This document shows positions 7,399 to 14,331 of a stretch of DNA of 15,239 bases, piece after piece. This DNA is from CAYRFE01 sp964423645 [NCBI: uncultured bacterium] (GTDB lineage: Bacteria; Macinerneyibacteriota; Macinerneyibacteria; Macinerneyibacteriales): positions 1 to 15,239 of the forward strand of contig CAYRFE010000050.1 in NCBI GenBank assembly GCA_964423645.1, in the 5' to 3' direction. The notes beneath the pieces were generated by a model, which ran no database searches, had not been told where the DNA came from, and was given only the letters and a program-made list of their open reading frames with translations. Made by a program: the position numbers and the translations under genes. Each line of letters starts with the position of its first letter. The stretch's first letter is position 1.

Positions 7399-7483
7399 AC
7401 GAGCGTGTGTTTTATACTCATTGCACTATATCGCGTATCGGGCATTCGACCGGTTGTTGGCGTTCGCGCCTTTAATATATTTC

Positions 7484-7512
7484 TTTCAACATTTACTACG
7501 TTTCAGTATAAT
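7484..7512 (+). promoter_or_regulatory. Candidate trpS promoter
   Basis: A perfect -10 TATAAT (7507-7512) lies 26 bases before the trpS ATG. The -35, 17 bases upstream, is poor (TTTCAA, 7484-7489). The short leader leaves no room for a T-box or attenuator. Confidence 0.5.
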
Positions 7513-7538
7513 AAAAGAAAAACAAGGAGTTGATATAT

Positions 7539-8510
7539 ATGAGAGTATTATCAGGGATCAAGCCGACAGGAAAATTACATCTGGGCAATTATTTTGGTGC
7601 AGTGCGTCAATTTATAGATTTTCAAGAGAAATATAGTGATATTTTTGTATTCGTGGCCAATTATCATGCGCTTACGACGATGCCCGATCCGAAGGAAAAT
7701 CGTGAGCGCACACTGGATATCATGCTTGATTATCTTGCGTTAGGATTGGATCCGAAAAAGGTGACGTTGTTTTTACAATCAGACGTGCCGGAATTATGTG
7801 AATTGACATGGTTTCTCACCTGCGTGACACCGATGGGATTACTCGAGCGCGGGCATTCCTACAAAGACAGAATGGCAAAAGAGGAAGCGGTCAATCACGG
7901 CGTATTTGCTTATCCCGTGCTGATGGCATCCGATATTCTTATTTATCAGTCCAATCTTGTGCCGGTTGGGAAAGACCAAAAACAGCATATTGAAATTGCA
8001 CGCGATATCGCCATCAAATTCAACAATACGTACGGAGAGGTATTTACCATCCCCGAAGATCGCATTGTTGAAAATGTCGCCGTTGTTCCGGGTACTGACG
8101 GGCGAAAAATGAGCAAAAGTTACGACAATACCATCGAAGTGTTTGCGACACCGAAAAAGACCAAAGAGGCGGTGATGCGTATCGTGACGGACTCGACCCC
8201 GCTTGAGGAACCGAAAAACCCCGACGGATGTAATGTGATCGCGTTGTATAAACTTTTTGCAACGACAGATGAATTGGACGCAATGAAAGCCAATTACCGC
8301 GGCGGTAATTATGGGTACGGTCATGCGAAAATGGCATTGAATGAAAAAATAAACGAGTATTTCGCACCGTTCCGCGAAAAACGTATCGAACTTGCCGCAA
8401 AACCGGATTACGTTGCCGATGTCGTGCATGAAGGCGGAAAACGCGCACGTGCCGTGGCGATAGAGACCCTTAAAAAAGCACGTGAGGCGATGGGGATATT
8501 GGAAATATAG
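7539..8510 (+). CDS. trpS: Tryptophanyl-tRNA synthetase
   Basis: This cytoplasmic class I synthetase charges tRNA-Trp using ATP and tryptophan. Its 323 residues are within the normal bacterial range (about 320-350). The HIGH-type signature is TGKLHLGNY (10-18) and the KMSKS loop is GRKMSKSYDN (188-197). Other expected blocks are present: NYHALTT (41-47), LLERGHSYKDR (101-111), MASDILIYQSNLVPVGKDQKQH (129-150) and the basic C-terminal helix. The start at 7539 is favoured by AAGGAGT eight bases upstream; the in-frame TTG at 7530 overlaps that site. It has its own promoter and is followed by repeat-rich DNA, so it appears monocistronic. The gene looks intact. Confidence 0.97.
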   Translation: MRVLSGIKPTGKLHLGNYFGAVRQFIDFQEKYSDIFVFVANYHALTTMPDPKENRERTLDIMLDYLALGLDPKKVTLFLQSDVPELCELTWFLTCVTPMGLLERGHSYKDRMAKEEAVNHGVFAYPVLMASDILIYQSNLVPVGKDQKQHIEIARDIAIKFNNTYGEVFTIPEDRIVENVAVVPGTDGRKMSKSYDNTIEVFATPKKTKEAVMRIVTDSTPLEEPKNPDGCNVIALYKLFATTDELDAMKANYRGGNYGYGHAKMALNEKINEYFAPFREKRIELAAKPDYVADVVHEGGKRARAVAIETLKKAREAMGILEI

Positions 8511-8562
8511 CGATTTGAGCGCGTGCGTGTTAAGTAAGGGATAATGGATTGTATAAGCGTAT

Positions 8563-8674
8563 AATTTGTGCTCTCCCCAAACCCCTCCCGTCGGTCATCG
8601 GGTGATTGCGCAAGCAATCGTACCGAGATGCTGGCAAGGTCGTCGAGCGGAGTCGAGACGGGGTGGGCACAATT
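8563..8674 (-). repeat. Two-hairpin dispersed repeat, copy 3 (diverged or composite)
   Basis: AATTTGTGCTCTCCCCAAAC continuing into CCCTCCCG (8563-8590) matches the end of copy 2 closely. Instead of the short loop and CGGGAGGGG arm, a longer segment follows. It contains small inverted repeats such as GATTGCGCAAGCAATC (8613-8628) and GTCGAGCGGAGTCGAGAC, and the element closes with GGGGTGGGCACAATT (8660-8674), an inverted copy of the outer end. This makes a large hairpin with paired AATTGTGCCC-type termini. It lies just beyond the trpS 3' end. Confidence 0.6.
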
Positions 8675-8678
8675 AAAA

Positions 8679-8772
8679 AAATAGTAGCTTCGCAAAGCGA
8701 TTTTACTCATTTAAAATCAGGGCAACCACACTTCGACTCCGCTCAGTGACCGCAAGGGATTGCCCCTACGGA
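8679..8772. repeat. Cluster of short intergenic repeats, apparently nested
   Basis: A small hairpin TCGC-AAA-GCGA (8690-8700) is followed by GGGCAA (8720-8725), which pairs with TTGCCC (8760-8765). Between these arms sits CTTCGACTCCGCTCAGTGACC (8731-8751, given here for its position), a motif widespread in intergenic DNA of several phyla, from memory. It looks like one repeat inserted into another. With copy 3 this accounts for most of the 347-bp gene-free gap after trpS. Confidence 0.5.
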
Positions 8773-8803
8773 TACAAAGGTGGCTCTTATTTCACACATC
8801 CTC

Positions 8804-8832
8804 TTGCATCGGGTTAAAAAACACGATACACT
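8804..8832 (+). promoter_or_regulatory. Candidate promoter of the accessory genes
   Basis: TTGCAT (8804-8809), 17-base spacer, TACACT (8827-8832), ending 15 bases before the GGAGG of the next gene. The hisS promoter has the same -35 box and spacing. Confidence 0.5.
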
Positions 8833-8857
8833 ATAGAAAATATTCACGGAGGAAATG

Positions 8858-9190
8858 ATGAAATACTTTGTGGTGATAATTATAATACTTATTGTCAAGA
8901 AGGCTATTTTTCCTAATGAAATTAATATTTCTCCAACTGAGAGAAAAGCTTTATGGGAATTGCATCGAGTTACATATAATACCGCTGATACAAAAGGACG
9001 TTTTCAAAGAATTTGGGGAGGAGAAAAAGGATTGGAGCATCAATGGTCTGAGGTAACGTTTATGGCTGAAAATGATCAATATTGTGTTACAGGGTTAGAT
9101 TTATCAAAGTTATTCTATCAACAATCATTAATTGGAGCGGTTTTCAATATAGTCGATAAGTTTGAGTATTGCTATTGTCGCGAGGGGTGA
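8858..9190 (+). CDS. Short secreted protein, probable truncated leucine-rich-repeat N-cap
   Basis: This is a 110-residue protein with a hydrophobic signal or anchor (about 4-18). The mature part resembles the N-terminal cap and first repeat of secreted LRR proteins: ERKALWELHRVTYNT, a glycine/tryptophan-rich stretch, HQWSEVTFMAENDQYCVTGL (about 64-83), then LDLS ... SLIGAVFNIVDKFEY. In LRR proteins the pattern W-x-x-V-x(n)-V-x-x-LDLS and LxGxhxxxhxxL opens a long series of repeats. Here the protein stops after about one repeat (CYCREG), so it may be a decayed copy; I could not find a convincing continuation in another frame. GGAGG lies 5 bases before the ATG at 8858; the adjacent ATG at 8855 is only 2 bases away. 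It is AT-rich, like the next gene and unlike trpS. The function is unknown. Confidence 0.55.
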   Translation: MKYFVVIIIILIVKKAIFPNEINISPTERKALWELHRVTYNTADTKGRFQRIWGGEKGLEHQWSEVTFMAENDQYCVTGLDLSKLFYQQSLIGAVFNIVDKFEYCYCREG

Positions 9191-9250
9191 GTTGTTTATA
9201 TGAGGCTTATCGTTTATTGATTTTTAGAAAGAATTATAAGGAGTTATGTT

Positions 9251-10477
9251 ATGAATAGAAAAGGAAAAAATAATTATAGTAATGAATGGTTTATGAATAA
9301 ATTCAATTATTCATATTTATTTATCTTATTATTTTTTTTTGATGTTGCAGTTTTTGCGAAACAACCAATATTACCTCATTTAGGAATAGTGGATATAAAT
9401 GGTAAAATAGTATATGAAAATAAATGTATGAGAATATGTTCTGTTAATAACTCGGATTTAGAACGGTACGAATATCTGATACCAGTTTCCATATACGATG
9501 AAGGATTAGGATTTCGTTACTGTGGCTATATTAATTATTATGGTGAGGTAATACTGCAAACAAAAACAATTTATGAGGGATCTGAATATTTTTGTATCAA
9601 TGCCAGTCCTTTTGTTAAAGGATATTCAGTTGTTCAATTTTTGAATAACAATAAAACTTATTATGGAATAATTGATACAAACGGAAAGTTTGTTATGGGG
9701 CCTACATATGAATATTTAACTATTTATAATCATGACAGTGATTATATGATATTATCATATCAATATTTAGATAACCACAATAATTTAGTGACAAAATACG
9801 ATACCTCTGGTAAGATAATCGGTTATATAAACCCAAATAATTATCTTTTACATCATCCTTTCAGCGAATCTTATGCAAAAGTCAGCTCTGAAAATGTTGA
9901 AATAAATACTCGTAAATATGGCTTTATTGACATATCAGGTAATATTGTCATCCCGTTATTATTTGATATTGTATTTAATTTTTCAGATGGCTATGCCGTG
10001 GTATGCAATAAAAAGGATGATAAATTTTATTATGGATATATCTCCACAAAAGGCGATATTGTGGTTCCTCTTGAATATGATAATGCTGAGTCGGTAATTG
10101 ATGGGATTGCTAAGGTTAAAAAAGGAAATCGTGAGTTTATTATAACCATGAACAATCGAATTATATATGAATATCAGCAGTATGAAGATTTAAATAGATT
10201 TTATGTTTATAATAATCAAATATTAGTCAATGAAATTGATAATAAAGATAAGAAAAGATATGTCGGTTTGTTATCAACAGATGGTAAGTGGATTATTAAA
10301 CCCAATAAATATACTTGTATGACATTTTTTAGTGAAAGACATGCTATTGTCTGTATTGAAACAAAAATGTATATTATTAATGAGAAGGAACAAATTATTA
10401 AAGATATTTCTCATATAAAGGGTTTGCCCAATATCATGGGTTTTTATAATGGCCGTTGCCTTTTTAATATTTTTTAA
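9251..10477 (+). CDS. Secreted WG-repeat protein
   Basis: The 408-residue protein has an N-terminal hydrophobic segment (about 19-36, YSYLFILLFFFDVAVFA) acting as signal peptide or anchor. It then carries WG-type repeats of the form (Y)GyID-x-x-Gki-(v)-p-x-x-yd with a following FSDGYAVV-like strand. Clear units begin near residues 44 (LGIVDINGKIVY), 91 (CGYINYYGEVIL), 138 (YGIIDTNGKFVM), 223 (YGFIDISGNIVIPLLFD), 261 (YGYISTKGDIVVPLEYD) and 338 (VGLLSTDGKWIIKP). WG repeats are a beta-type repeat of unknown function, common in accessory proteins. AAGGAG lies 7 bases before the ATG; an internal ATG at 9293 would give a more typical signal peptide. The gene is strikingly AT-rich (9 G/C in 10201-10260, against 28 in 13501-13560 of aspS), suggesting horizontal acquisition. 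It is likely cotranscribed with the preceding short gene. Confidence 0.75.
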   Translation: MNRKGKNNYSNEWFMNKFNYSYLFILLFFFDVAVFAKQPILPHLGIVDINGKIVYENKCMRICSVNNSDLERYEYLIPVSIYDEGLGFRYCGYINYYGEVILQTKTIYEGSEYFCINASPFVKGYSVVQFLNNNKTYYGIIDTNGKFVMGPTYEYLTIYNHDSDYMILSYQYLDNHNNLVTKYDTSGKIIGYINPNNYLLHHPFSESYAKVSSENVEINTRKYGFIDISGNIVIPLLFDIVFNFSDGYAVVCNKKDDKFYYGYISTKGDIVVPLEYDNAESVIDGIAKVKKGNREFIITMNNRIIYEYQQYEDLNRFYVYNNQILVNEIDNKDKKRYVGLLSTDGKWIIKPNKYTCMTFFSERHAIVCIETKMYIINEKEQIIKDISHIKGLPNIMGFYNGRCLFNIF

Positions 10478-10494
10478 TTCAGAAAGAGGAATCT

Positions 10495-10687
10495 ATGAAA
10501 TATTTATTTTTATTTGTTTATACAAAAGTTATTTCTTACAGTTATTTTCATTCTGCGAAAGAAATACAACAACCAAATGGGGAAAATAATCGTCTATTGT
10601 ACAGGAGATGAATATTATTCTTGGCTTCATGATGGTGATGGTAATATCATTACAAAAAATAACTCAGGTTCACAAATAGTTTCTTGA
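10495..10687 (+). pseudogene. Frameshifted remnant of an M6-type metalloprotease N-terminus
   Basis: An ATG at 10495, after AGAGGA, opens 38 codons (MKYLFLFVYTKV ... EIQQPNG). Dropping one G from the run GGGG at 10579-10582 moves translation into a frame reading KIIVYCTGDEYYSWLHDGDG and then NIITKNNSGSQIVS before a stop at 10685-10687. The string QPNG-K ... TGDEYYxWLHDxDGxxI closely resembles the N-terminal region of secreted M6-family metalloproteases (typically QPDG ... GDEYxxWLHDxDGYTI). Everything downstream, including the HExxH catalytic site, is absent, so this is a fragment of perhaps 60 residues. It shares the AT-rich composition of the preceding gene. The family assignment comes from motif memory; a sequencing error in the G run would not rescue the missing remainder. 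Confidence 0.55.
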
Positions 10688-10727
10688 AGATTAAAAATTT
10701 ATAAGAAAGGTTGTAGCAAAAAAACCC

Positions 10728-10754
10728 TTGCCTTTTTTTTTGACTTGGTATACT
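10728..10754 (+). promoter_or_regulatory. Candidate tRNA-Pro promoter
   Basis: An extended -10 TGG-TATACT (10746-10754) lies 17 bases before the tRNA 5' end, with TTGCCT (10728-10733) 15 bases upstream as a possible -35 and a T-run between. Confidence 0.45.
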
Positions 10755-10771
10755 ATTCTGTTCGTCACACA

Positions 10772-10845
10772 CGGGGTGTAGCGCAGCCCGGTAGCGCACT
10801 TGGTTCGGGACCAAGGTGTCGGAGGTTCAAATCCTCTCACCCCGA
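10772..10845 (+). tRNA. tRNA-Pro (anticodon CGG)
   Basis: A complete cloverleaf can be folded by eye. The acceptor stem CGGGGTG pairs with CACCCCG (7 bp). The D-arm GCGC/GCGC holds an AGCCCGGTA loop. The anticodon stem CTTGG/CCAAG carries loop TTCGGGA, giving anticodon CGG (10806-10808) for codon CCG. The variable loop is GTGTC and the T-arm GGAGG-TTCAAAT-CCTCT has one G-T pair. The discriminator base is A and no CCA is encoded. A run of six T follows (10846-10851). The tRNA marks the right edge of the AT-rich accessory stretch. Confidence 0.95.
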
Positions 10846-10887
10846 TTTTTTCTCTCCGGTTTTTCGCCACATATTTGCGATAATTTC

Positions 10888-10916
10888 TTGCATGATTTTT
10901 ACGTATATGCTATAGT
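10888..10916 (+). promoter_or_regulatory. hisS-aspS promoter
   Basis: TTGCAT (10888-10893), a 17-base spacer ending in TGC (extended -10), then TATAGT (10911-10916). The transcript leader before hisS would be about 22 bases, too short for a T-box. Confidence 0.65.
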
Positions 10917-10944
10917 TCGTGCTGTCAAATAAGGAGAATACAAT

Positions 10945-12186
10945 ATGATTGATGCAGTACGCGGTACGCGCGATCTCATGGGTGAAGACGCTCGGTATTA
11001 TCGTTTTATCGAAGATACTGCACGTTCGGTGTTTGAAATGTACGGATTCAGTGAGATTATAATCCCCATTCTCGAACACACCGAATTATTCACCCGCGGG
11101 ATCGGCGATACCACCGATATAGTCACCAAAGAAATGTATACCTTCCGCGACCGAAAAGAGCGCAGTCTTACCATGCGTCCTGAAGGCACGGCGGGAGTAG
11201 TGCGAAGCTATATACAAAACGGATTAGACCGTTCTGCACCGATTCAAAAATTCTATTATAGCGGACCGATGTTTCGGTATGAACGTCCGCAAAAGGGGCG
11301 GTATCGTCAGTTTTATCAGATCGGTGTGGAAGCTTTTGGTGTTCGCGAGACATCGCTTGATGCGGATATTATAAAAATGCTCGCGGATTTTCTTGCGGCA
11401 CTTGGTATAAAGGATATTATCGTCGGTGTGAATTCGATCGGTTGTCCTGCATGTCGTCCGAAATTCAATGACGCGCTTGTCGCCTATCTTAATTCGAAGC
11501 GCAATGAATTATGTGCAGATTGTAATGATCGTATCGATAAAAATCCCCTGCGCGTGCTCGATTGCAAAATTCCGTCATGTCAGTCGGCCATTGCCGGTGC
11601 ACCGGTGTTGGCGGATCATTACTGTGAAGAGTGCGCGTTGTCGTTTACGGAGTTGAAAAAACTTCTTACCGTGATGAATATTCCGTTTACGATCAACCCG
11701 CGGTTGGTGCGCGGACTCGATTATTATATGCGCACGGTGTTTGAGATCGCATGCGCGGAACTCGGTGCACAGAATGCGATCGTCGGCGGAGGGCGTTACG
11801 ACGGTTTGGTTGCGATGCTCGGCGGGGCGGCAGTACCCGGCATAGGATTTGCATTCGGAGTGGATCGATTAATAGATGTATTGAAAGAGAAGAAAATTGA
11901 AGTGCCTCCACAAGTCAGGAAGGTGTTTATCGCGTGGCAGTTGGACGATGTGTCCTTGTTGCTACGCGTGGCTGATATGCTTCGTAAAAGCGGGGTCGCG
12001 GCAGAGTATGTGTATGAAAAGAAAAGTTTCAAAAGCCAGCTTAAGCAGGCAGATAGGAACGGCTTTAACTATGTCGTATTTCTCGGAGAGAATGAGGCAA
12101 AAAGCGAAAATCTGCATGTGAAAAACATGAAAACAGGCGAGGAAATCGAAGTAGCCGTTTCATTGTTAAGCGAAATATTATCCTAG
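10945..12186 (+). CDS. hisS: Histidyl-tRNA synthetase
   Basis: This cytoplasmic class II synthetase attaches histidine to tRNA-His. Its 413 residues match the usual 410-430. It opens with the characteristic MIDAVRGTRDLMGED (1-15). Motif 2 is FRYERPQKGRYRQFYQ (110-125). The two histidine-specific blocks are RGLDYYMRTVFE (256-267) and GGGRYDGL (281-288), and motif 3 is GIGFAFGVDRL (299-309). The insertion domain carries CxxC-like pairs (C167/C170, C190/C193, C227/C230), as in many Firmicute-type enzymes, suggesting a structural metal site. The anticodon-binding domain spans about 325-413. AAGGAG lies 8 bases upstream of the ATG. aspS begins 9 bases downstream, so the two form an operon. Confidence 0.97.
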   Translation: MIDAVRGTRDLMGEDARYYRFIEDTARSVFEMYGFSEIIIPILEHTELFTRGIGDTTDIVTKEMYTFRDRKERSLTMRPEGTAGVVRSYIQNGLDRSAPIQKFYYSGPMFRYERPQKGRYRQFYQIGVEAFGVRETSLDADIIKMLADFLAALGIKDIIVGVNSIGCPACRPKFNDALVAYLNSKRNELCADCNDRIDKNPLRVLDCKIPSCQSAIAGAPVLADHYCEECALSFTELKKLLTVMNIPFTINPRLVRGLDYYMRTVFEIACAELGAQNAIVGGGRYDGLVAMLGGAAVPGIGFAFGVDRLIDVLKEKKIEVPPQVRKVFIAWQLDDVSLLLRVADMLRKSGVAAEYVYEKKSFKSQLKQADRNGFNYVVFLGENEAKSENLHVKNMKTGEEIEVAVSLLSEILS

Positions 12187-12195
12187 GAGGATATA

Positions 12196-13947
12196 ATGGA
12201 AATACTTAAAAGAACAGCATATAACGGTTCATTGCGGTTAAGTGATGCGGGAAAGACCATCACGCTCAACGGATGGGTGAAGAAATCACGCGATTTCGGC
12301 AAATTTATTTTTATTGACCTATGGGATCACACAGGGATCTGTCAACTTGTGTTCGACATGAATAATGAGGCGTGTGCAGTTGCAAAGACATGTACGGTAG
12401 GCGACAGTATCGGGGTTGTCGGTACGGTTGTAGAGCGTCAGGACAAAAATGCGAAGATCCCGACGGGAGATATAGAAATTACGGTCACTAAGCTTGCTAT
12501 TTATTCACACAGCGATGCATTGCCGTTGTCCGATAATGCATCTGAAGAAGTGCGTTTGAAATATCGTTATCTTGATATACGAACCGATGCAATGCAGAAG
12601 AATCTTCGTATGCGTAATACGTTCATAAAAGCAATTCGCGACTTTATGGACGGAGAAGGTTTTATCGAGGTCGAAACGCCTATTCTGTGTAAAAGCACGC
12701 CGGAAGGTGCTCGGGATTATCTTGTGCCGTCACGAGTGCATCACGGGACATTTTATGCATTACCGCAGTCCCCGCAGATTTACAAACAATTGCTCATGAT
12801 CGCCGGTACGGATCGTTATTATCAGATCGCACGGTGTTTTCGTGATGAAGATCTGCGTGCAGATCGTCAACCGGAATTCACACAGCTTGATCTTGAGATG
12901 TCGTATGTTACTGAAGAAGATATTTTTGATGTTATGGAACGTTTGATGGTATATGCGGTTGAAAAATCGGCAGGGATCAAGGTTGCCGTACCGTTTGAAC
13001 GAATTTCTTATGCAGACTGTATGGATCGTTTCGGTTCTGATAAACCGGATCTTCGTTTTGGGAATGAAATATTTTCAATTACCGATGCGGTTGATCCAAA
13101 AGGTTTTGCAGTGCTTGAAGATGCGTTGAAGACGGGTAAAGTTGTTAAAGCCGTAAAATTCTCAGGATTGGATATCACGCGTAAAAAGATCGACGAGTAT
13201 ACCGAGCTTGCGAAAAAGAACGGCGCAAAAGGGTTGATGTGGTTTAAGAAAACCGCAGAAGGATTCACGTCGCCTATTCTTAAATTTCTCGCAGACGGCG
13301 GTAAAAGCATAGAGTCTTCACTGGACCTTTCGATAGGCGATACCGCATTTGTAGCGGCAGATGATTCTCTTGTCGCTTCAAAAGTATTAGGTGCAGTGCG
13401 TTTGGCGGTGCGTGATGATTATAGCCTTGTGACCGATCCGACATTGTTGAAATTTTTATGGGTGACCGAATTTCCGATGTTCAGCTACAATGCGGAAGAA
13501 AAACGTTACGAAGCGGAGCAACATCCGTTTGCAATGCCTCGCCAAGACGATATAGAGAATTATTTGGATAATGATGTGCTGAAAATTCGTTCTCGTTCTT
13601 ACGATTTGGTGCTTAACGGTGTGGAGCTGGCATCCGGCAACATCAGAAACCACGACGCGGCATTACAGGCGAAGGTGTTCAATTTGCTCGGATTCACTGA
13701 GGAAGAAATGAATAATAAGTTTGGATTTTTCATCAATGCACTAAAATACGGTGTGCCGCCACACGGAGGAATCGCACCGGGTATTGACCGTATTGTGATG
13801 TTGTTGGCAGGAGTGACATCAATACGTGACGTGATTGCATTCCCGAAGACATTGCAGGCGACGTGTCTGATGACCGATTCGCCGTCAGATGTTTCTGAAA
13901 AGCAATTAAAAGAACTTGCAATTGAATGTAAAAAAAGGTTGACATAG
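12196..13947 (+). CDS. aspS: Aspartyl-tRNA synthetase (bacterial type)
   Basis: This class II synthetase charges tRNA-Asp. At 583 residues it is a full bacterial-type enzyme: N-terminal OB-fold anticodon domain (about 1-105), catalytic core with [11 protein letters not shown] (191-201), motif 2 [16 protein letters not shown] (215-230), a GAD-type insertion (about 285-415), and motif 3 [14 protein letters not shown] (524-537). The AGGAGG ribosome-binding site (12185-12190) overlaps the hisS stop codon, linking the two genes tightly. Two small departures from the common pattern are visible: DLWDHTG (41-47) where most have DLRDRxG, and [11 protein letters not shown] where GGGSIRIHD-like sequences are common. 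Whether it also charges tRNA-Asn cannot be told; the diagnostic loop reads RDFGK. The last codons and stop contain the -35 box of the next transcription unit. Confidence 0.97.
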   Translation: MEILKRTAYNGSLRLSDAGKTITLNGWVKKSRDFGKFIFIDLWDHTGICQLVFDMNNEACAVAKTCTVGDSIGVVGTVVERQDKNAKIPTGDIEITVTKLAIYSHSDALPLSDNASEEVRLKYRYLDIRTDAMQKNLRMRNTFIKAIRDFMDGEGFIEVETPILCKSTPEGARDYLVPSRVHHGTFYALPQSPQIYKQLLMIAGTDRYYQIARCFRDEDLRADRQPEFTQLDLEMSYVTEEDIFDVMERLMVYAVEKSAGIKVAVPFERISYADCMDRFGSDKPDLRFGNEIFSITDAVDPKGFAVLEDALKTGKVVKAVKFSGLDITRKKIDEYTELAKKNGAKGLMWFKKTAEGFTSPILKFLADGGKSIESSLDLSIGDTAFVAADDSLVASKVLGAVRLAVRDDYSLVTDPTLLKFLWVTEFPMFSYNAEEKRYEAEQHPFAMPRQDDIENYLDNDVLKIRSRSYDLVLNGVELASGNIRNHDAALQAKVFNLLGFTEEEMNNKFGFFINALKYGVPPHGGIAPGIDRIVMLLAGVTSIRDVIAFPKTLQATCLMTDSPSDVSEKQLKELAIECKKRLT

Positions 13948-13967
13948 TAAGTTTGGGTATGTATACT
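13939..13967 (+). promoter_or_regulatory. Near-consensus promoter overlapping the aspS stop
   Basis: Perfect TTGACA (13939-13944), exactly 17 bases, then TATACT (13962-13967). The -35 consists of the last two aspS codons (Leu-Thr) and abuts the TAG. This should drive the lipoprotein-LysM pair strongly and independently of the synthetase operon. Confidence 0.8.
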
Positions 13968-14016
13968 TCTGCAAAGGGTTGTAACTTAGTTGGAATAGTA
14001 TGAGGAGGTGGCTATT

Positions 14017-14313
14017 GTGAAGAAGGTAATTTTCGCGATTATTGTTCTTTCACTTGCTTTTGGAGTGATCGGATGCGAGAAAAAAGTTCAGGTTAAAGAC
14101 GGCGATAAAACGCTGACTATACCTGAAAAAACTCTCCCGCAGTTTGAAGCAGCAAAGAAAGCTGAAGAAGAACAAAAAGCAGCTCAGACCGCACTTGATG
14201 CAAAAGAGCAGGAGAAAGTAGACGCTCAGAAGGCTTTGGACGAAAAAAAGAAAAACGAAGCCGACGAAAAGAAATTGGATAATGTGAAAGAATCTAAAGG
14301 TAAACTCTGGTAA
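14017..14313 (+). CDS. Small coiled-coil lipoprotein
   Basis: The 98-residue protein has a lipoprotein signal ending in the lipobox VIG-C (Cys20). The residue after the cysteine is Glu, consistent with outer-membrane sorting under the E. coli rule, if that applies here. Residues about 42-90 are a highly charged Ala/Lys/Glu/Gln helix, predicted coiled coil, with an apparent 14-residue tandem repeat: AQTALDAKEQEKVD (56-69) followed by AQKALDEKKKNEAD (70-83). Overall it recalls Lpp-like envelope spacers but has no recognisable peptidoglycan-linking end (it ends KGKLW). The start is GTG 14017, eight bases after GAGGAGG; a GTG at 14008 overlaps that site. It is followed after 18 bases by a LysM protein gene, suggesting a shared envelope role. 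The exact function is unknown. Confidence 0.8.
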   Translation: MKKVIFAIIVLSLAFGVIGCEKKVQVKDGDKTLTIPEKTLPQFEAAKKAEEEQKAAQTALDAKEQEKVDAQKALDEKKKNEADEKKLDNVKESKGKLW

Positions 14314-14331
14314 GAGTGGAAGGTGAAGAAG

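Noticed and set aside
7395-7475. A 26-codon reading frame (MNERVFYTHCTISR...) whose ATG overlaps the thiF-type stop as ATGA.
   Set aside because: No recognisable family, very short, and it overlaps the start of the trpS promoter region. The ATGA overlap alone is not enough.
7343-7636. A hydrophobic-looking reading frame (LYSLHYIAYRAFDRLL...) between the thiF-type gene and trpS.
   Set aside because: It lies out of frame over the ends of two certain genes and across the trpS promoter and ribosome-binding site, and has no start with a Shine-Dalgarno site.
7839-8429. A long reading frame on the minus strand opposite trpS.
   Set aside because: It is antisense to a certain synthetase gene and contains no known motif; codon constraint of trpS explains it.
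10846-10851. T-run after tRNA-Pro as a full terminator.
   Set aside because: It has no hairpin of its own beyond the tRNA acceptor/T-arm; it may aid termination, but it is not a separate feature.
10845-10944. Possible T-box leader ahead of hisS, as in some Gram-positive synthetase genes.
   Set aside because: The promoter at 10888-10916 leaves only about 22 bases of leader, with no specifier or antiterminator motif.
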